Source: Actinomycetes bacterium
Lineage (GTDB): Bacteria; Actinomycetota; Actinomycetes; S36-B12
Direction: 5' to 3'
Assembly: GCA_024639145.1 (NCBI GenBank)
Contig: JAHEIZ010000090.1
Span: 1 to 64,000, forward strand
DNA length: 64,000 bases
Positions 52,069 through 61,483 of the stretch are shown one piece after another (within the stretch, counting starts at the first letter, position 1; each line of letters starts with the position of its first letter). The notes under the pieces are model-generated. The model did no database searches. It saw only the letters and a list, made by a program, of their open reading frames with translations, and had not been told where the DNA came from. A program made the translations under genes and the position numbers.

Positions 52069-54804
52069 ATGCAGGCAAAGATCAATATGGTGCAGTCAAA
52101 GATGCAGTCCAAGTGGAATTGCCGACACATCACGATGCGAGCTGTAACTGCAGCGGCCGTTTTAGTAGGGTTACTCGGTATCGGCTTCGGCGCCCCGGTG
52201 ATCGCAGTCGAAGCGCAGTCTTCTAATTTGCCCGAGAGCCTCTCGAACAACACATATTCAGGATCGAATTTGCTGTTGCGGGCTGGTCAAAATGGATCTA
52301 CACGCCGAGTCCATGATCAATTTCGATCCATAGATGTTGGCGCTGAGCGCTATTTGGTCGGGATCGAGGGGATCTCGAAAGAAGATGTGACAAGAACGAT
52401 TTCCCAGTTGGGTGGTTTTGACGCTAAACCGCTTGGCACTTCACCTTCTGTATTCTCTGTGATTTTGACTGCTGCAGAAGCTGCTCTTCTCGGAGAAAGT
52501 CGTGGCGTCAAGTACGTCGAACGCGATGAAAGGGTGCACATCGAGACGAGCCCGATGCTCGCCGATCCAGGATGCGCTAAAATGAGCTTGTCTTCAGGTG
52601 ACGACGTCGGATCAGGCCCAGTCGACCTCGGCTTCGCGGTCGACTGGTTTAAGACACAATATGCGCAGATCCTAATTAACAGCAACGGCAGCATCGCATT
52701 TAATGATGGGAAAGGAGGATTCACAGATTTTAGCTTCGATATTGGTTCCATATCGCGTCCTTCAATTTTCGTCGTCGGAACTGACTTAGATTCACGAAAG
52801 AATGGAACGGTAAGTTTTGGCCAACTCGAAGCGAGCTCGGAGCATCCTCGTGGATTCTGTGTTGTTTGGAATCAAATGGGGGTCTTCCCTCAAACAGAAT
52901 CGAAAATCACAGCCCAACTCGTCCTGCTAGATCGAGGCTCTGGTGATTTTGACGTCATCATGAATTACGACTCAATTGACACTTCTTTACCAAGATCGAT
53001 GTCTATCGGATACGCCGATCCAAGTTCAGGAATCCGATTTGTCGAATCCGGGAGCGGAAAGTTTCCCTCCCCTTTCGTAAATGGCGGAAGTACTTCGCGC
53101 CAACTCGGGAACCTTACGCCGAGTGGCTCGCCGGTGGCAGGTAGGTTTATCTACGAAATTCGCTCCGGAGCGACACCAACTCCAATTCCAATTGCGACTC
53201 CGACGCCCACCCCCTTACCAGCCTGTTCGGATCCGGCGCCGAATGGAACTCAAGCCTGCGCAACTTGGGGACTTGATCGCATCGATCAGAGAAGTTTGCC
53301 TCTTGACACAAGGTTCACGCCTTCCGGTAATGGCGCTGGAGTTATTGCGTACGTGCTGGATACCGGAATTCGTTTGACGCACTCAGAGCTCACTGGAAGA
53401 ATTCTCGGCGGCGTGAATCTCGTGGCCGATAATCAGGACTACTCCGACTGCAATGGCCACGGCACACACGTTGCGGCCATCATTGCTGGAACAAATTTCG
53501 GAGTGGCGAAGGAAGCCAAGCTTAAGAGTATCCGAGTACTAGATTGCTCAGGAAGCGGCTACGTCTCGTCTGTGATCGCTGGCATCAACTGGGCTATTGA
53601 AGATCACGATTCGGGACCTGCTGTCTTGAATATGAGCCTTGGCGGCGATTTTAGCCGTGCACTCAATGAGTCGGTTGCCAATGCAGTTGCTGACGGAATC
53701 ACAGTGGTTGTCGCGGGCGGAAACTCGGCAGCAGATGCGTGCGCTTTCAGTCCGGCAAGTGAGACCACGGCCATTTCCGTCGGAGCAACTTCAAGCGATG
53801 ATCTGATGGCCAACTTTTCAAATTTTGGATCCTGCATTGATATTTTCGCTCCAGGAGTGAAGATATCCAGTGCGACGTTTTCGTCCGATTTCGCCGAGGC
53901 AATCATGTCTGGAACATCCATGGCTTCGCCTTTAGTGGCCGGTGCGGCGGCACTATATCTCGGGGTCAATCCCAAGGCGACTCCCTCTCAAGTTGCAAAT
54001 GTGCTCACGTCCGCTGCTACGCGCAATTTGATCAGAGGGCCAATCAAGACCGAGAACAGACTCCTCTATGTACAAAACTTCGAGGTAGCGGCACCAGAAT
54101 TGCCGCCCAACTCCGACGGCGGGGCTGGTTCTTCGGGTGGAGGATCAAAGGATTCAGGAGCGATAGCGGGGGGTGATGGAACTTCGTTACAAACCATCTC
54201 AGAGGTCAGGCCCGCGATGGGACCAGTCTCGGGCGGAACTGAAGTGTCAATAATTGGATACGGCTTCACGGGCGCGACCAGGGTTGAAATTGGAGGAAAG
54301 CCAGTTGCTTTTGAAGTTGTTAATGACGCGCATGTGAAAATCGAGACGCCCAGAGTAGGAGAACCAGGTCCTGTTGATATCGCCGTTGTCCTAACACCTG
54401 AGCGCGGTCGCGCATTCGCGCCCGCCGGCTATACGTATCAGGAGAATGTGACTGCACCGGTGAAGCCTCCTCAGCCAAACAAAGTAACGAACGTTCCCCA
54501 GACTTCTTCCTCATCACCATTAGCTAAGAAGCCAGCAGGAAAGTACGCCTTCGTCGGTAAGACTGGAATTAGACTTGAGCGCAGCGTCCTCCGAATTCTT
54601 GAACTTCAGGTTCCTTTTCGAACTGAGGGCTATGTCGCGGCGTTGAGTGTGCGTGGTCAAGTTGTGTGCCAAGCACGGGTAAGGGCTTCCGGCCGAATTT
54701 CGTTCACAGCCTGTGAACTGGGACGCCACGCCTATCGGCTTTCTCTCACGAGAGGCTTTGAGACAATTGTTATTGCGAACCCCGTGATCTTGAGAGCCTC
54801 GTGA
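52069..54804 (+). CDS. Secreted S8 subtilase with nidogen-like insert and IPT/TIG domain, 911 aa
   Basis: A signal peptide (about 1-46, AAAVLVGLLGIGFGAPVIAVEA) is followed by an inhibitor-I9-like propeptide (about 85-155, ending VKYVERDERVHIE). Then comes a nidogen-like domain (about 165-360, FAVDWFKTQYAQILINSNGS) and a Thr-Pro linker (TPTPIPIATPTPTPLP). The proteinase-K-type catalytic domain (about 390-670) has Asp in VLDTGI, His in GHGTHVA and Ser in GTSMASP. A Gly/Ser linker leads to an IPT/TIG domain (about 705-790) and a final beta domain. ATG 52069 has only a weak ribosome site. G+C is near 50-55%, lower than the conjugative element, suggesting separate ancestry. It is exported and presumably degrades extracellular protein. 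Confidence 0.85.
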   Translation: MQAKINMVQSKMQSKWNCRHITMRAVTAAAVLVGLLGIGFGAPVIAVEAQSSNLPESLSNNTYSGSNLLLRAGQNGSTRRVHDQFRSIDVGAERYLVGIEGISKEDVTRTISQLGGFDAKPLGTSPSVFSVILTAAEAALLGESRGVKYVERDERVHIETSPMLADPGCAKMSLSSGDDVGSGPVDLGFAVDWFKTQYAQILINSNGSIAFNDGKGGFTDFSFDIGSISRPSIFVVGTDLDSRKNGTVSFGQLEASSEHPRGFCVVWNQMGVFPQTESKITAQLVLLDRGSGDFDVIMNYDSIDTSLPRSMSIGYADPSSGIRFVESGSGKFPSPFVNGGSTSRQLGNLTPSGSPVAGRFIYEIRSGATPTPIPIATPTPTPLPACSDPAPNGTQACATWGLDRIDQRSLPLDTRFTPSGNGAGVIAYVLDTGIRLTHSELTGRILGGVNLVADNQDYSDCNGHGTHVAAIIAGTNFGVAKEAKLKSIRVLDCSGSGYVSSVIAGINWAIEDHDSGPAVLNMSLGGDFSRALNESVANAVADGITVVVAGGNSAADACAFSPASETTAISVGATSSDDLMANFSNFGSCIDIFAPGVKISSATFSSDFAEAIMSGTSMASPLVAGAAALYLGVNPKATPSQVANVLTSAATRNLIRGPIKTENRLLYVQNFEVAAPELPPNSDGGAGSSGGGSKDSGAIAGGDGTSLQTISEVRPAMGPVSGGTEVSIIGYGFTGATRVEIGGKPVAFEVVNDAHVKIETPRVGEPGPVDIAVVLTPERGRAFAPAGYTYQENVTAPVKPPQPNKVTNVPQTSSSSPLAKKPAGKYAFVGKTGIRLERSVLRILELQVPFRTEGYVAALSVRGQVVCQARVRASGRISFTACELGRHAYRLSLTRGFETIVIANPVILRAS

Positions 54805-57003
54805 GGAGGGTCTTGCGCGGGAATTGTGTTGATGGGCCCGTCGAATATAGGCACTAAGTCGTTGGCGTTTTGGGCGTTCTTTCTGAACATTCTTTCAACT
54901 TTCAAGCGCGATAATCGGCTGGGTCTTCGCGATGTTTCACCACAATGGATTTGTTCATTTAGAGCACGCTCTGGACGAATGCCGATTCGTCAGGCCACGG
55001 TTAAGAACCATGTGGAACAATATTGACCGAAAGAGCCCAATGCGAACCGAGGGATGGCAGCTGAACATAGTTGCGCAAAGTCAAATGTTGCTTTAGGCCG
55101 CTGCCCTCAGTACGTGGAACTCCCTGGAAAAGCGATGGAGTTGCAATTGAGTGGGTGGAATCACGTGTCACTCCAATTGATGGATGAGTAGGGGCATGCT
55201 GATCGTTGATGTTCGCGTTTACACAAGACTGGGCAACTCGTTCCACTCCATCGGGCTAGTTTGATAATCGATCTACTTACCGCTCAGTGGCACCTCACTT
55301 ATTGGATTGGAATTGGGAATCCTGAGCGCTTCTCGAGAAGTGCCGCAGATTGAGTGATTTCTGAAGAAATCGCGAAAGTCTCGCGATTTGCACGGTGCGG
55401 ACTTTAGGTATCTCTAGTTCAAGGCCATCGCATTCCGAAAGTGGCACGCCGAAAGTATGGTCACCGAAACCTGCGAGTTCTTCACAGAAAAAGCCGCAAC
55501 TATAGTGAGGTGTCAATAAGGGTTTGGTGCCCACGTGCGAATGGAATTCAATAATCTCTGATTTTATCTTGACCAGTCTCGGCCGAGTGTTCACCAAGTT
55601 TAGGAGACCCAAGTCAAAACGTGATTTTGAACAGTCGTTTCACAACAACACTTTGACTAGATCATGTTATCTCGCGATGCGACATGTGGAGTTTGAGTGA
55701 ATGCCCAGAATCAAACTATACGCACCTTGCGAACGACTCGTGTCGCATGGTTGAGAGCCACGGAGCGCTGCCTTGCTCTCTTTGAATGAACCAATCAGGA
55801 GGGCGATACCACTACTCGGGCATTCATAGGCAATCCAGACGCAAATTGGTTGACGGCAGACCCCTGTGGTGCTGCGCCCATGGCGAAGAGTGAGTTGGTC
55901 CGAAGTTGGTTTGGAGTGGACCTCTACCTCAATCGGGCCTCTCAGGGGGATGATCGGAAATGCAGATTGTCAACCATTCGACGGAGGGCGTGGTTGGAGA
56001 ATTCACACTTGCACAGCGGCGTTGTCGGACTGTCCTTCCACTCACAGCAATTTTGGGAAGAAGCGCTGAACTCGTTGCGTGCAACTCACTGAGTTTAGCC
56101 TTATCCGGACACCATCGGTTTGCCGGTCAAGATGGAGATGCGGAGCTTCCAAGTTATAAGGGTGGTTGCCGTGAGGCCAACTTTGACAAACTTCACGAAT
56201 GGCGTGGCAAACGACCCAAGGTGAATCAGTTTCCGCCTGCCATGCTCTCGCCAACATTCTGCCGAGTTTTAGAACATTTATCGGGTGAATATCGGTAGCT
56301 CCTAACACTCTCGTGAGTGAAATGATCTAGATCTTGGCAAGTTCCTTTCGAAAGTCCACGCTCGGGAAGTGATTGAAGGTAAAGACCGGCGGTGAGGGAC
56401 TTTTACGTGATCAGTCTTACGAATTAACGTGAAGACAGTCGTTATTGACTCACCAAATGATTCCTTAAGTGGAGGAATATGGGTTATCAGCGAAAACGAA
56501 AAGCGTGGGCAAAATTCTTCTGCTGACTCCGTCAAGCAGGGCTTCAATATGTGAACAAAGTCTAGCTTTTGAGATTTCGGACCAAAAATGATCTTCTCGG
56601 GTCATTGCAATCTGGCGCGTTTTTGAATTGCACGCTGGAAGACTAGCGGGAGCAAAGAGCCGGTACGTGTCCGGCATGTTGCCATTGCCTACATCAAGTG
56701 TTATGACTCGCCAACGCGCCCGCACTCCTGGCTGGGCCAGTGCGAAGGCCAGCTTGAAAACCGTTCAAGTTGCGGAGCCACGGGCTGATCATTCGATGGG
56801 ATAGTCCTGAGAGTTAGTCCGAATACTTAACTTGGTTCCCATTTGTTAACAGGAGTTTTTGGCCCGGAGACTAAATTATGTGTGAACGTGTACAGAGGTT
56901 CCACTTTTCCAGTCAATGGATGACCTAGCATTTGGTACTCGGTGGGACAATTATGTGGGGTAACCACAGGCGAGAATAGCGAAAAGAATAGGGGGGTGAC
57001 GCA
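54805..57003. other. 2.2-kb A+T-rich region without convincing genes
   Basis: Several short open frames occur, but none has both a ribosome site and recognisable family features. The most protein-like is 55295-55612 on the minus strand (105 codons from a TTG, without a ribosome site). Base composition is clearly lower in G+C than the left 50 kb and stop codons are frequent in all frames. It may hold decayed genes or regulatory RNA; I see no defined structure. Confidence 0.4.
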
Positions 57004-57618
57004 GTGCGTAATCGAGCAGCGCGCTATGCGGATGAAAGAAACATGGTTCTGGAAAAATTGAGTGAGTTGTTGGACTCGAGCGATCATGCTTTTTTCAGCA
57101 CACGTGACATCGCGGATGAAGCTGGGCTACAGCAAAGTTTGATATTTAGGTATTTCCGAGATCGTGAGGACTTGGTCAACGCTGTGGCGGAGAAGTGGAG
57201 TTTGGAGATGAACCTGCAGACATCGGAATATGTCGAACCTGAAACTCGGTTGATGGCTCACCTAAGCTGGGCATTGAGCCATTCAAACCGGATGCGTTTT
57301 CTTATTGTGGAACACCTGAAGTCGCCAAGGGGATCGGGGTTGGCTAGTCCATTCAAGATTCTGATGCCTAATTCGGAATTGAGTCTGAACGCAATTGGTG
57401 AACAAATTTCTGACGAATCAGACCCAGCACGCAAATTGCATGCGGCCACTGTATTTGGGGTGGGTTGGCTCCTGGCGAACAGTTTTGTTACCGATCTGCT
57501 TTCCGATACCGACGAAGTTGACTCTATGAGTCCTGAGTTCGTATGGGAGGGGATGCTGGCGTTGACGGCGGAGCAGTCCGGAGCCTCGGATACACGGGTA
57601 TGGATTTCGCTAGATTGA
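57004..57618 (+). CDS. TetR-like transcriptional regulator, 204 aa
   Basis: The N-terminal HTH (about 30-60) is FFSTRDIADEAGLQQSLIFR followed by YFRDREDL, the TetR helix-turn-helix and its conserved tyrosine/aspartate turn. The rest is a helical ligand domain (WALSHSNRMRFLIVEHLKSP). GTG at 57004 follows GGGGGG. No divergent partner gene is nearby, so its target is unclear. It is isolated in a gene-poor A+T-rich stretch. Confidence 0.75.
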   Translation: MRNRAARYADERNMVLEKLSELLDSSDHAFFSTRDIADEAGLQQSLIFRYFRDREDLVNAVAEKWSLEMNLQTSEYVEPETRLMAHLSWALSHSNRMRFLIVEHLKSPRGSGLASPFKILMPNSELSLNAIGEQISDESDPARKLHAATVFGVGWLLANSFVTDLLSDTDEVDSMSPEFVWEGMLALTAEQSGASDTRVWISLD

Positions 57619-57791
57619 GGGCGAATCTGCTGCTTTTACGCCTATTTCTTTGCTTCGCCTCACCCTCAACCTAATTCTGTTTGGGGATTCTTGAGTACCT
57701 TCCGAGGCTGACGATAACATCTAAGAGTAAGTTGTCTCGTCTTGTTCGTTGTCAACTTCTACATTGAAGGCCTGCGTACTGACATGTTGGT

Positions 57792-58097
57792 ATGTCACGT
57801 GAATCCTCACGAAAGAATCGAATTTCTAGAATTGACCTAAAAGTCACCAAAATTTTCCCGTTAGAAGACGAGTTGTCTTCAGATTTTTGCGGCATTGTCG
57901 AAGTGTTGCTGGCCGGGATCCTGGTGAGCGGGGGAGTTGACCTTCTTGCGTCAATCGAGGAACTTCAGGTTCCGGAGAATATTCCTGAGCGCATGGCGTT
58001 CTCCGCACGTGTCCTTCCCGAAAGTGAACATCTTCGGCGTGCTCGCTTCGTCAAGGGCAAGGTCGTACCCCACCAGAAACAATGTCGTGCTCAATAA
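57792..58097 (+). CDS. Hypothetical protein, 101 aa
   Basis: ATG at 57792. Basic N-terminus, then an acidic and hydrophobic middle (PLEDELSSDFCGIVEVLLAG) and a Leu/Glu-rich segment (DLLASIEELQVPENIPERM). No known domain. Its end overlaps the start of a 44-codon frame at 58082 with an equally protein-like sequence, so the two could be one gene broken by a frameshift. No strong ribosome site. Low to moderate confidence. Confidence 0.4.
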   Translation: MSRESSRKNRISRIDLKVTKIFPLEDELSSDFCGIVEVLLAGILVSGGVDLLASIEELQVPENIPERMAFSARVLPESEHLRRARFVKGKVVPHQKQCRAQ

Positions 58098-58216
58098 TTT
58101 CGGAAGATGATGAGGACGCGTTTTCGCAGGCTTTCCATTTACTGTTTGCGCTGCCAGATGTGAGACTCGGTGAAAAGCAGGCAGCGACCCAACTTGTCTC
58201 CCGTCTCAACGCTTGA
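58082..58216 (+). CDS. Small hypothetical ORF, 44 aa
   Basis: ATG at 58082 within the end of the preceding frame; the acidic N-terminus (IISEDDEDAFSQAFHLLFAL) has an amphipathic helix pattern. It is either a translationally coupled small protein or the shifted continuation of the 57792 gene. Nothing identifies its role. Confidence 0.3.
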   Translation: MSCSIISEDDEDAFSQAFHLLFALPDVRLGEKQAATQLVSRLNA

Positions 58217-59180
58217 CGCTGGCCGGATGCCCGGACTCGCGGAAATGCATCTTCGGTGTCGACCCACCCAGATCTCTTGCCCCTCTACTAAAGATGTCAT
58301 TGTTGGATCGTAATTCGCGGCGTCGCTTCTACACTTTCGGTAGGGTTTTGCATTGAGGAGGTCCCCGTCCTGGGTAGTTGGGACATGAATTTGGGTGAGA
58401 TGCGGTTGCTGCTAGAGACCTAGTTCTAAAATCTTTTAGGAATGAACTGCGTAGGAAATCGCGGCGCCCGCGGTCCGTGCGTTGGTCGTTCAATCATGGC
58501 GGTCTTCCCTTTGCAGCAGTTTTAACGTGGCTGAGATGAACTCTAGCTCTGAAGAATCTGTGCATTCGTGTGAAGTTTTGATTCGAACCAGTCTCAGCCA
58601 GGTTGATCTTGGATGACAGACGAATTCCGCTGATCCCACTTGTGCCCGAGGCCCTTTCACGGACTCGGTTGACTAAGTGGTTAACTTCTCCAGCTCGGAT
58701 GCTCGCAATCGGTGCAGAATCATGTCGAATAGCCGAGTGTAGATCCAGTTTGGCGGCTATCGAGCGTGATCAGACGGGTGATCTCGCGCGTCAGACCTTT
58801 ATGTAATCCGCAGTGAATGAACCAAGCACAGGATCAAGCGCGCCTCTGTATCTAGTTTCTCAGGCCCAAGGCTCCAAGGCATTCTGACTTGACCTTTCGG
58901 GCTTGTGTTCCATATTGCTTGGTTGTGGATTCCACTTGGGCATCATTCGAAACCGGATGCTGGCCCAGGGGGTTGCGACTGATCGATGGCATGCCGGCCT
59001 CGTCACCGGGCCGGTTCGTAGTCAACTCCGCCGCTCTCATTGCCGCGGTTCGTTTTGACGGGTGTGGCGAACCATGCAACATGCGCTCGCCGCCGTTGAG
59101 GAACATGCGGGGACTGCCACGGGGGTGAGCCTTGGGTGGCAGTCGTTCGATGCATGGTCATTTGTCGGTGACGAGGCGCA
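58217..59180. other. Gene-poor region left of the IS3 element
   Basis: No credible gene. A minus-strand frame at 58852-59106 (84 codons, MFLNGGERMLHGSPHPSKRT) has higher G+C than its surroundings and may be a remnant, but it lacks known motifs. The stretch up to the left inverted repeat at 59181 holds no clear repeats. Confidence 0.35.
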
Positions 59181-60451
59181 GGGGTCTGCTGCACGATCAG
59201 GTGACACTTACGGTCACGCAGCCTGACTGGCTGGCGTGGTCATGATGGCTTCGAACTCGATCGGGGTCAACCGGCCGAGGGATGCCTGCCGCCTGCGACG
59301 GTGGTAGATCCGCTCGATCCAGGTCACGATCGCGATGCGTAAGTCCTCGCGGGTGGCCCAGACCTGACGGTTCAGGACGTTCTTCTGCAGCAGGCTGAAG
59401 AAGCTCTCCATGGCGGCGTTGTCGCCGGCCTCGCCGACCCTGCCCATGGATCCGACCATCGAATGCCGCACCAACGCTCGCACATGTTTCCTGCTTCGAA
59501 ACTGACTGCCCCTGTCCGTATGCAGCACACAGCCACTGACATCGCCGCGGCGGGCGACGGCGTTGTTCAAGGCGTTGACCGCGATGCGGGATTTCATTCG
59601 GGAGTCGATTGAGTAGCCGACGATCCGGTTGGAGAACATGTCCTTGACCGCGCAGATGTAGAGCTTGCCTTCACTCGTGGCGTGTTCAGAGATGTCAGCC
59701 AACCACAACTGATTCGGTGCCTCGGCCGCAAAGTTCCGCTTCACGAGGTCGTCATGCACCGGCGGACCAGCCTTCTTGGCCTTACCTCGCTTGCGCCTCT
59801 TGCCGAACGCAGAGAACCACCCGTTGCCCGAGCAGATCCGCCACGCGGTCCGCTCGGCCATCACCTCACCAGCATCGCGGGCCTCGTCGACCAAGAACCG
59901 GTAGCCGAACTCCGGGTCGTCACGGTGGGCGTCGAACAGGGCGTTCGCCCGAAACGCCTCGATGAACTCAGCGTCCGTGACGGGGTTGGCCAGCCACCGT
60001 TAGTACGGCTGGCGAGCAAGCTTCAATACCCGACACGTCACCGCGACGGGAATCCCGTCCGCGGCCAGCTCGCTCACGAGCGGGTAGAGCCTTTTCCCGG
60101 CAGGTTCGCCTGCGACAGATAGGCAGCTGCCCGGCGCAGGACCTCGTTCTCCTGCTCCAGCAGCCGGTTGCGCTTACGCAGCTCACGCAACTCCGCCGAG
60201 TCAGACGACGCACGGCGGGCTTACGCCCGGCCTCCACGTCAGCCTGACGCAGCCAGTTCTGCAAGCAAGTCTCGGAGATCCCGAAATCATCGGCGATCTC
60301 CTTGATCGTCACCCCAGGCTCACGGCGCTGGGCAACCGCCACGACATCATCGCGGAACTCTCTCGGATAGGCCTTCGGCACGACAGACATCCTTCCAGCG
60401 GCACCCCACGGCACCACAGATCAGATGTCACCTACCCGTGCAGCAGACCCC
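59181..60451 (-). mobile_element. IS3-family insertion sequence, about 1271 bp, defective
   Basis: Terminal inverted repeats of 26 bp lie at 59181-59206 and 60426-60451. They share GGGGTCTGCTGCACG and AGGTGACA and differ at 3 central positions. Between them is an OrfA-OrfB transposase in the minus orientation with lesions (see its entry). No clear target-site duplication was found outside the repeats. Size and gene layout are normal for IS3. It probably inserted into, or next to, the gene whose remnant begins at 60453. Confidence 0.8.
59214..60390 (-). pseudogene. IS3-family transposase OrfA-OrfB with inactivating lesions
   Basis: OrfA starts at 60390 with an HTH (PREFRDDVVAVAQRREPGVT, then IKEIADDFGISETCLQNWL). 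Near 60205-60215 the frame shifts: the expected coiled coil (ELRELRKRNRLLEQENEVL) continues in another frame. A run GGGAAAAGG near 60091-60099 marks the change to the OrfB frame. OrfB then meets TAA at 60002-60000 where the family has Tyr (QPY-stop-RW). From 59894 onward the DDE domain is open and well preserved: LADISEHATSEGKLY, HTDRGSQFRSRK, GEAGDNAAMESFFSLLQKN and the C-terminal SLGRLTPIEFE. The A-run may be a programmed frameshift site, but the first shift and the TAA should abolish activity. Confidence 0.78.
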
Positions 60452-60452
60452 T

Positions 60453-60787
60453 CTGCAGGAGCTGCGTCCTGAGGTGACGGCGGAAGTAGTGCCCGACCCT
60501 GAGCGGCATCCGGACATCAAGTACGTCTCATTGCGGTTCACCGATACCCCCCTGGCGGGAACTGGGCGTGGATCGACCTGGACCCGTATGAGGACTACGC
60601 CCCCGGATACCCGTCCCCTGCGTGGAGTGTCCTCATCAAGGGCGACTCCTCGGAGTACGTCGCGGACTCCGACGAGGTCCGGATGGTGCTGTGCTTTTGT
60701 CGCATCGCCCGAAACATGAAGTTCGGACTCATCATTGAGGACGAGCCATTCGAGGACTGGCTCGACCGCTACGGCCTGACCGCGTAG
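60453..60787 (+). pseudogene. Truncated and frameshifted gene remnant
   Basis: Starting directly after the right inverted repeat, an open frame reads ELRPEVTAEVVPDPERHPDI...LRFTDTPLAG to about 60561. It continues in a second frame as NWAWIDLDPYEDYAPGYPSP...GLIIEDEPFEDWLDRYGLTA up to TAG at 60785-60787. One missing G near 60558-60562 explains the shift. The 5' part is lost to the IS3 insertion. The product would be an acidic cytoplasmic protein; family not recognised. Confidence 0.6.
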
Positions 60788-61483
60788 TTCCGTTCCGCCA
60801 ACGAGCCCGCTGACCGTGAGGTCGCGGGCTCGCTGCTTTCCCGGCCCGTATTTGTAGGGCCTCCCATTTCTCCCACCCCTGGCGGGTGGTGCAGCGAGGC
60901 ATCGAGAGTCCGCATTGTCAAATTCGCGCTAGTTCTGAACCTTGTAACTACGCCCAGTCGATTTCGAGCAGGTCCTCACGAGCAACGCCTCACCGGAAGG
61001 TGCTAGTGCGGGTGTGGTGACGGTGGTGTGGTGACGGTGGTGTGGTGACGGTGGTGTGGTGACGGTGGTGTGGTGACGGTGGTGTGGTGACGGTGGTGTG
61101 GTGACGGTGGTGTGGTGACGGAGTTCGGGGGCAGAGGACGGTGTCAGTGTGTACGCCAGCACCAATAGAAATTTCGAATTGGCTGAGCTTGGGTGCAGTG
61201 CATCGGGTTCGCTGAACTGTGCGTTCCTGCCACTCGCAAATGACGCGAATGATGTGTCACGTACCCAAAAAGCCAGGTATATCAACATGAATTGTCTCAG
61301 TGATTATTTTGATGAGGCTTCAGGTCGAAAGGCGATTCCGCCAAGCTCATCGAGTTGCTTGTTCGACATTGCGGAACAAAAATGCCCGCTGAAAGTAAAT
61401 CCCGCAGCGCGCAATTGCTTTGTAAGCAACCGATCACACCTGACTGAGAATAACGTCTGGTCCACATCCCACTAGCATTGGAA
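60788..61483. other. Intergenic region before the second subtilase gene
   Basis: About 700 bp holding the 14-bp tandem repeat (61011-61122). A plus-strand open frame at 61149-61475 (108 codons, Asn/Ser/Cys-rich) has no ribosome site or known motif and is not called. No promoter motif of the a-g type. Confidence 0.4.
61011..61122. repeat. 14-bp tandem repeat, about 8 units
   Basis: GTGTGGTGACGGTG repeated head to tail about eight times, nearly perfect; the last copy ends GACGGAG. The unit length is not a multiple of three and no start or ribosome site precedes it, so it is probably not coding. The minus-strand frame it creates is an artefact of the repeat. A good VNTR candidate. Confidence 0.8.

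Noticed and set aside
61011-61122. CRISPR array
   Set aside because: The 14-bp units are directly adjacent with no spacers, and no cas genes are present.
60929-61288. Minus-strand His/Thr/Pro-rich frame over the 14-bp tandem repeat
   Set aside because: The open frame is created by the repeat itself; no start or ribosome site.
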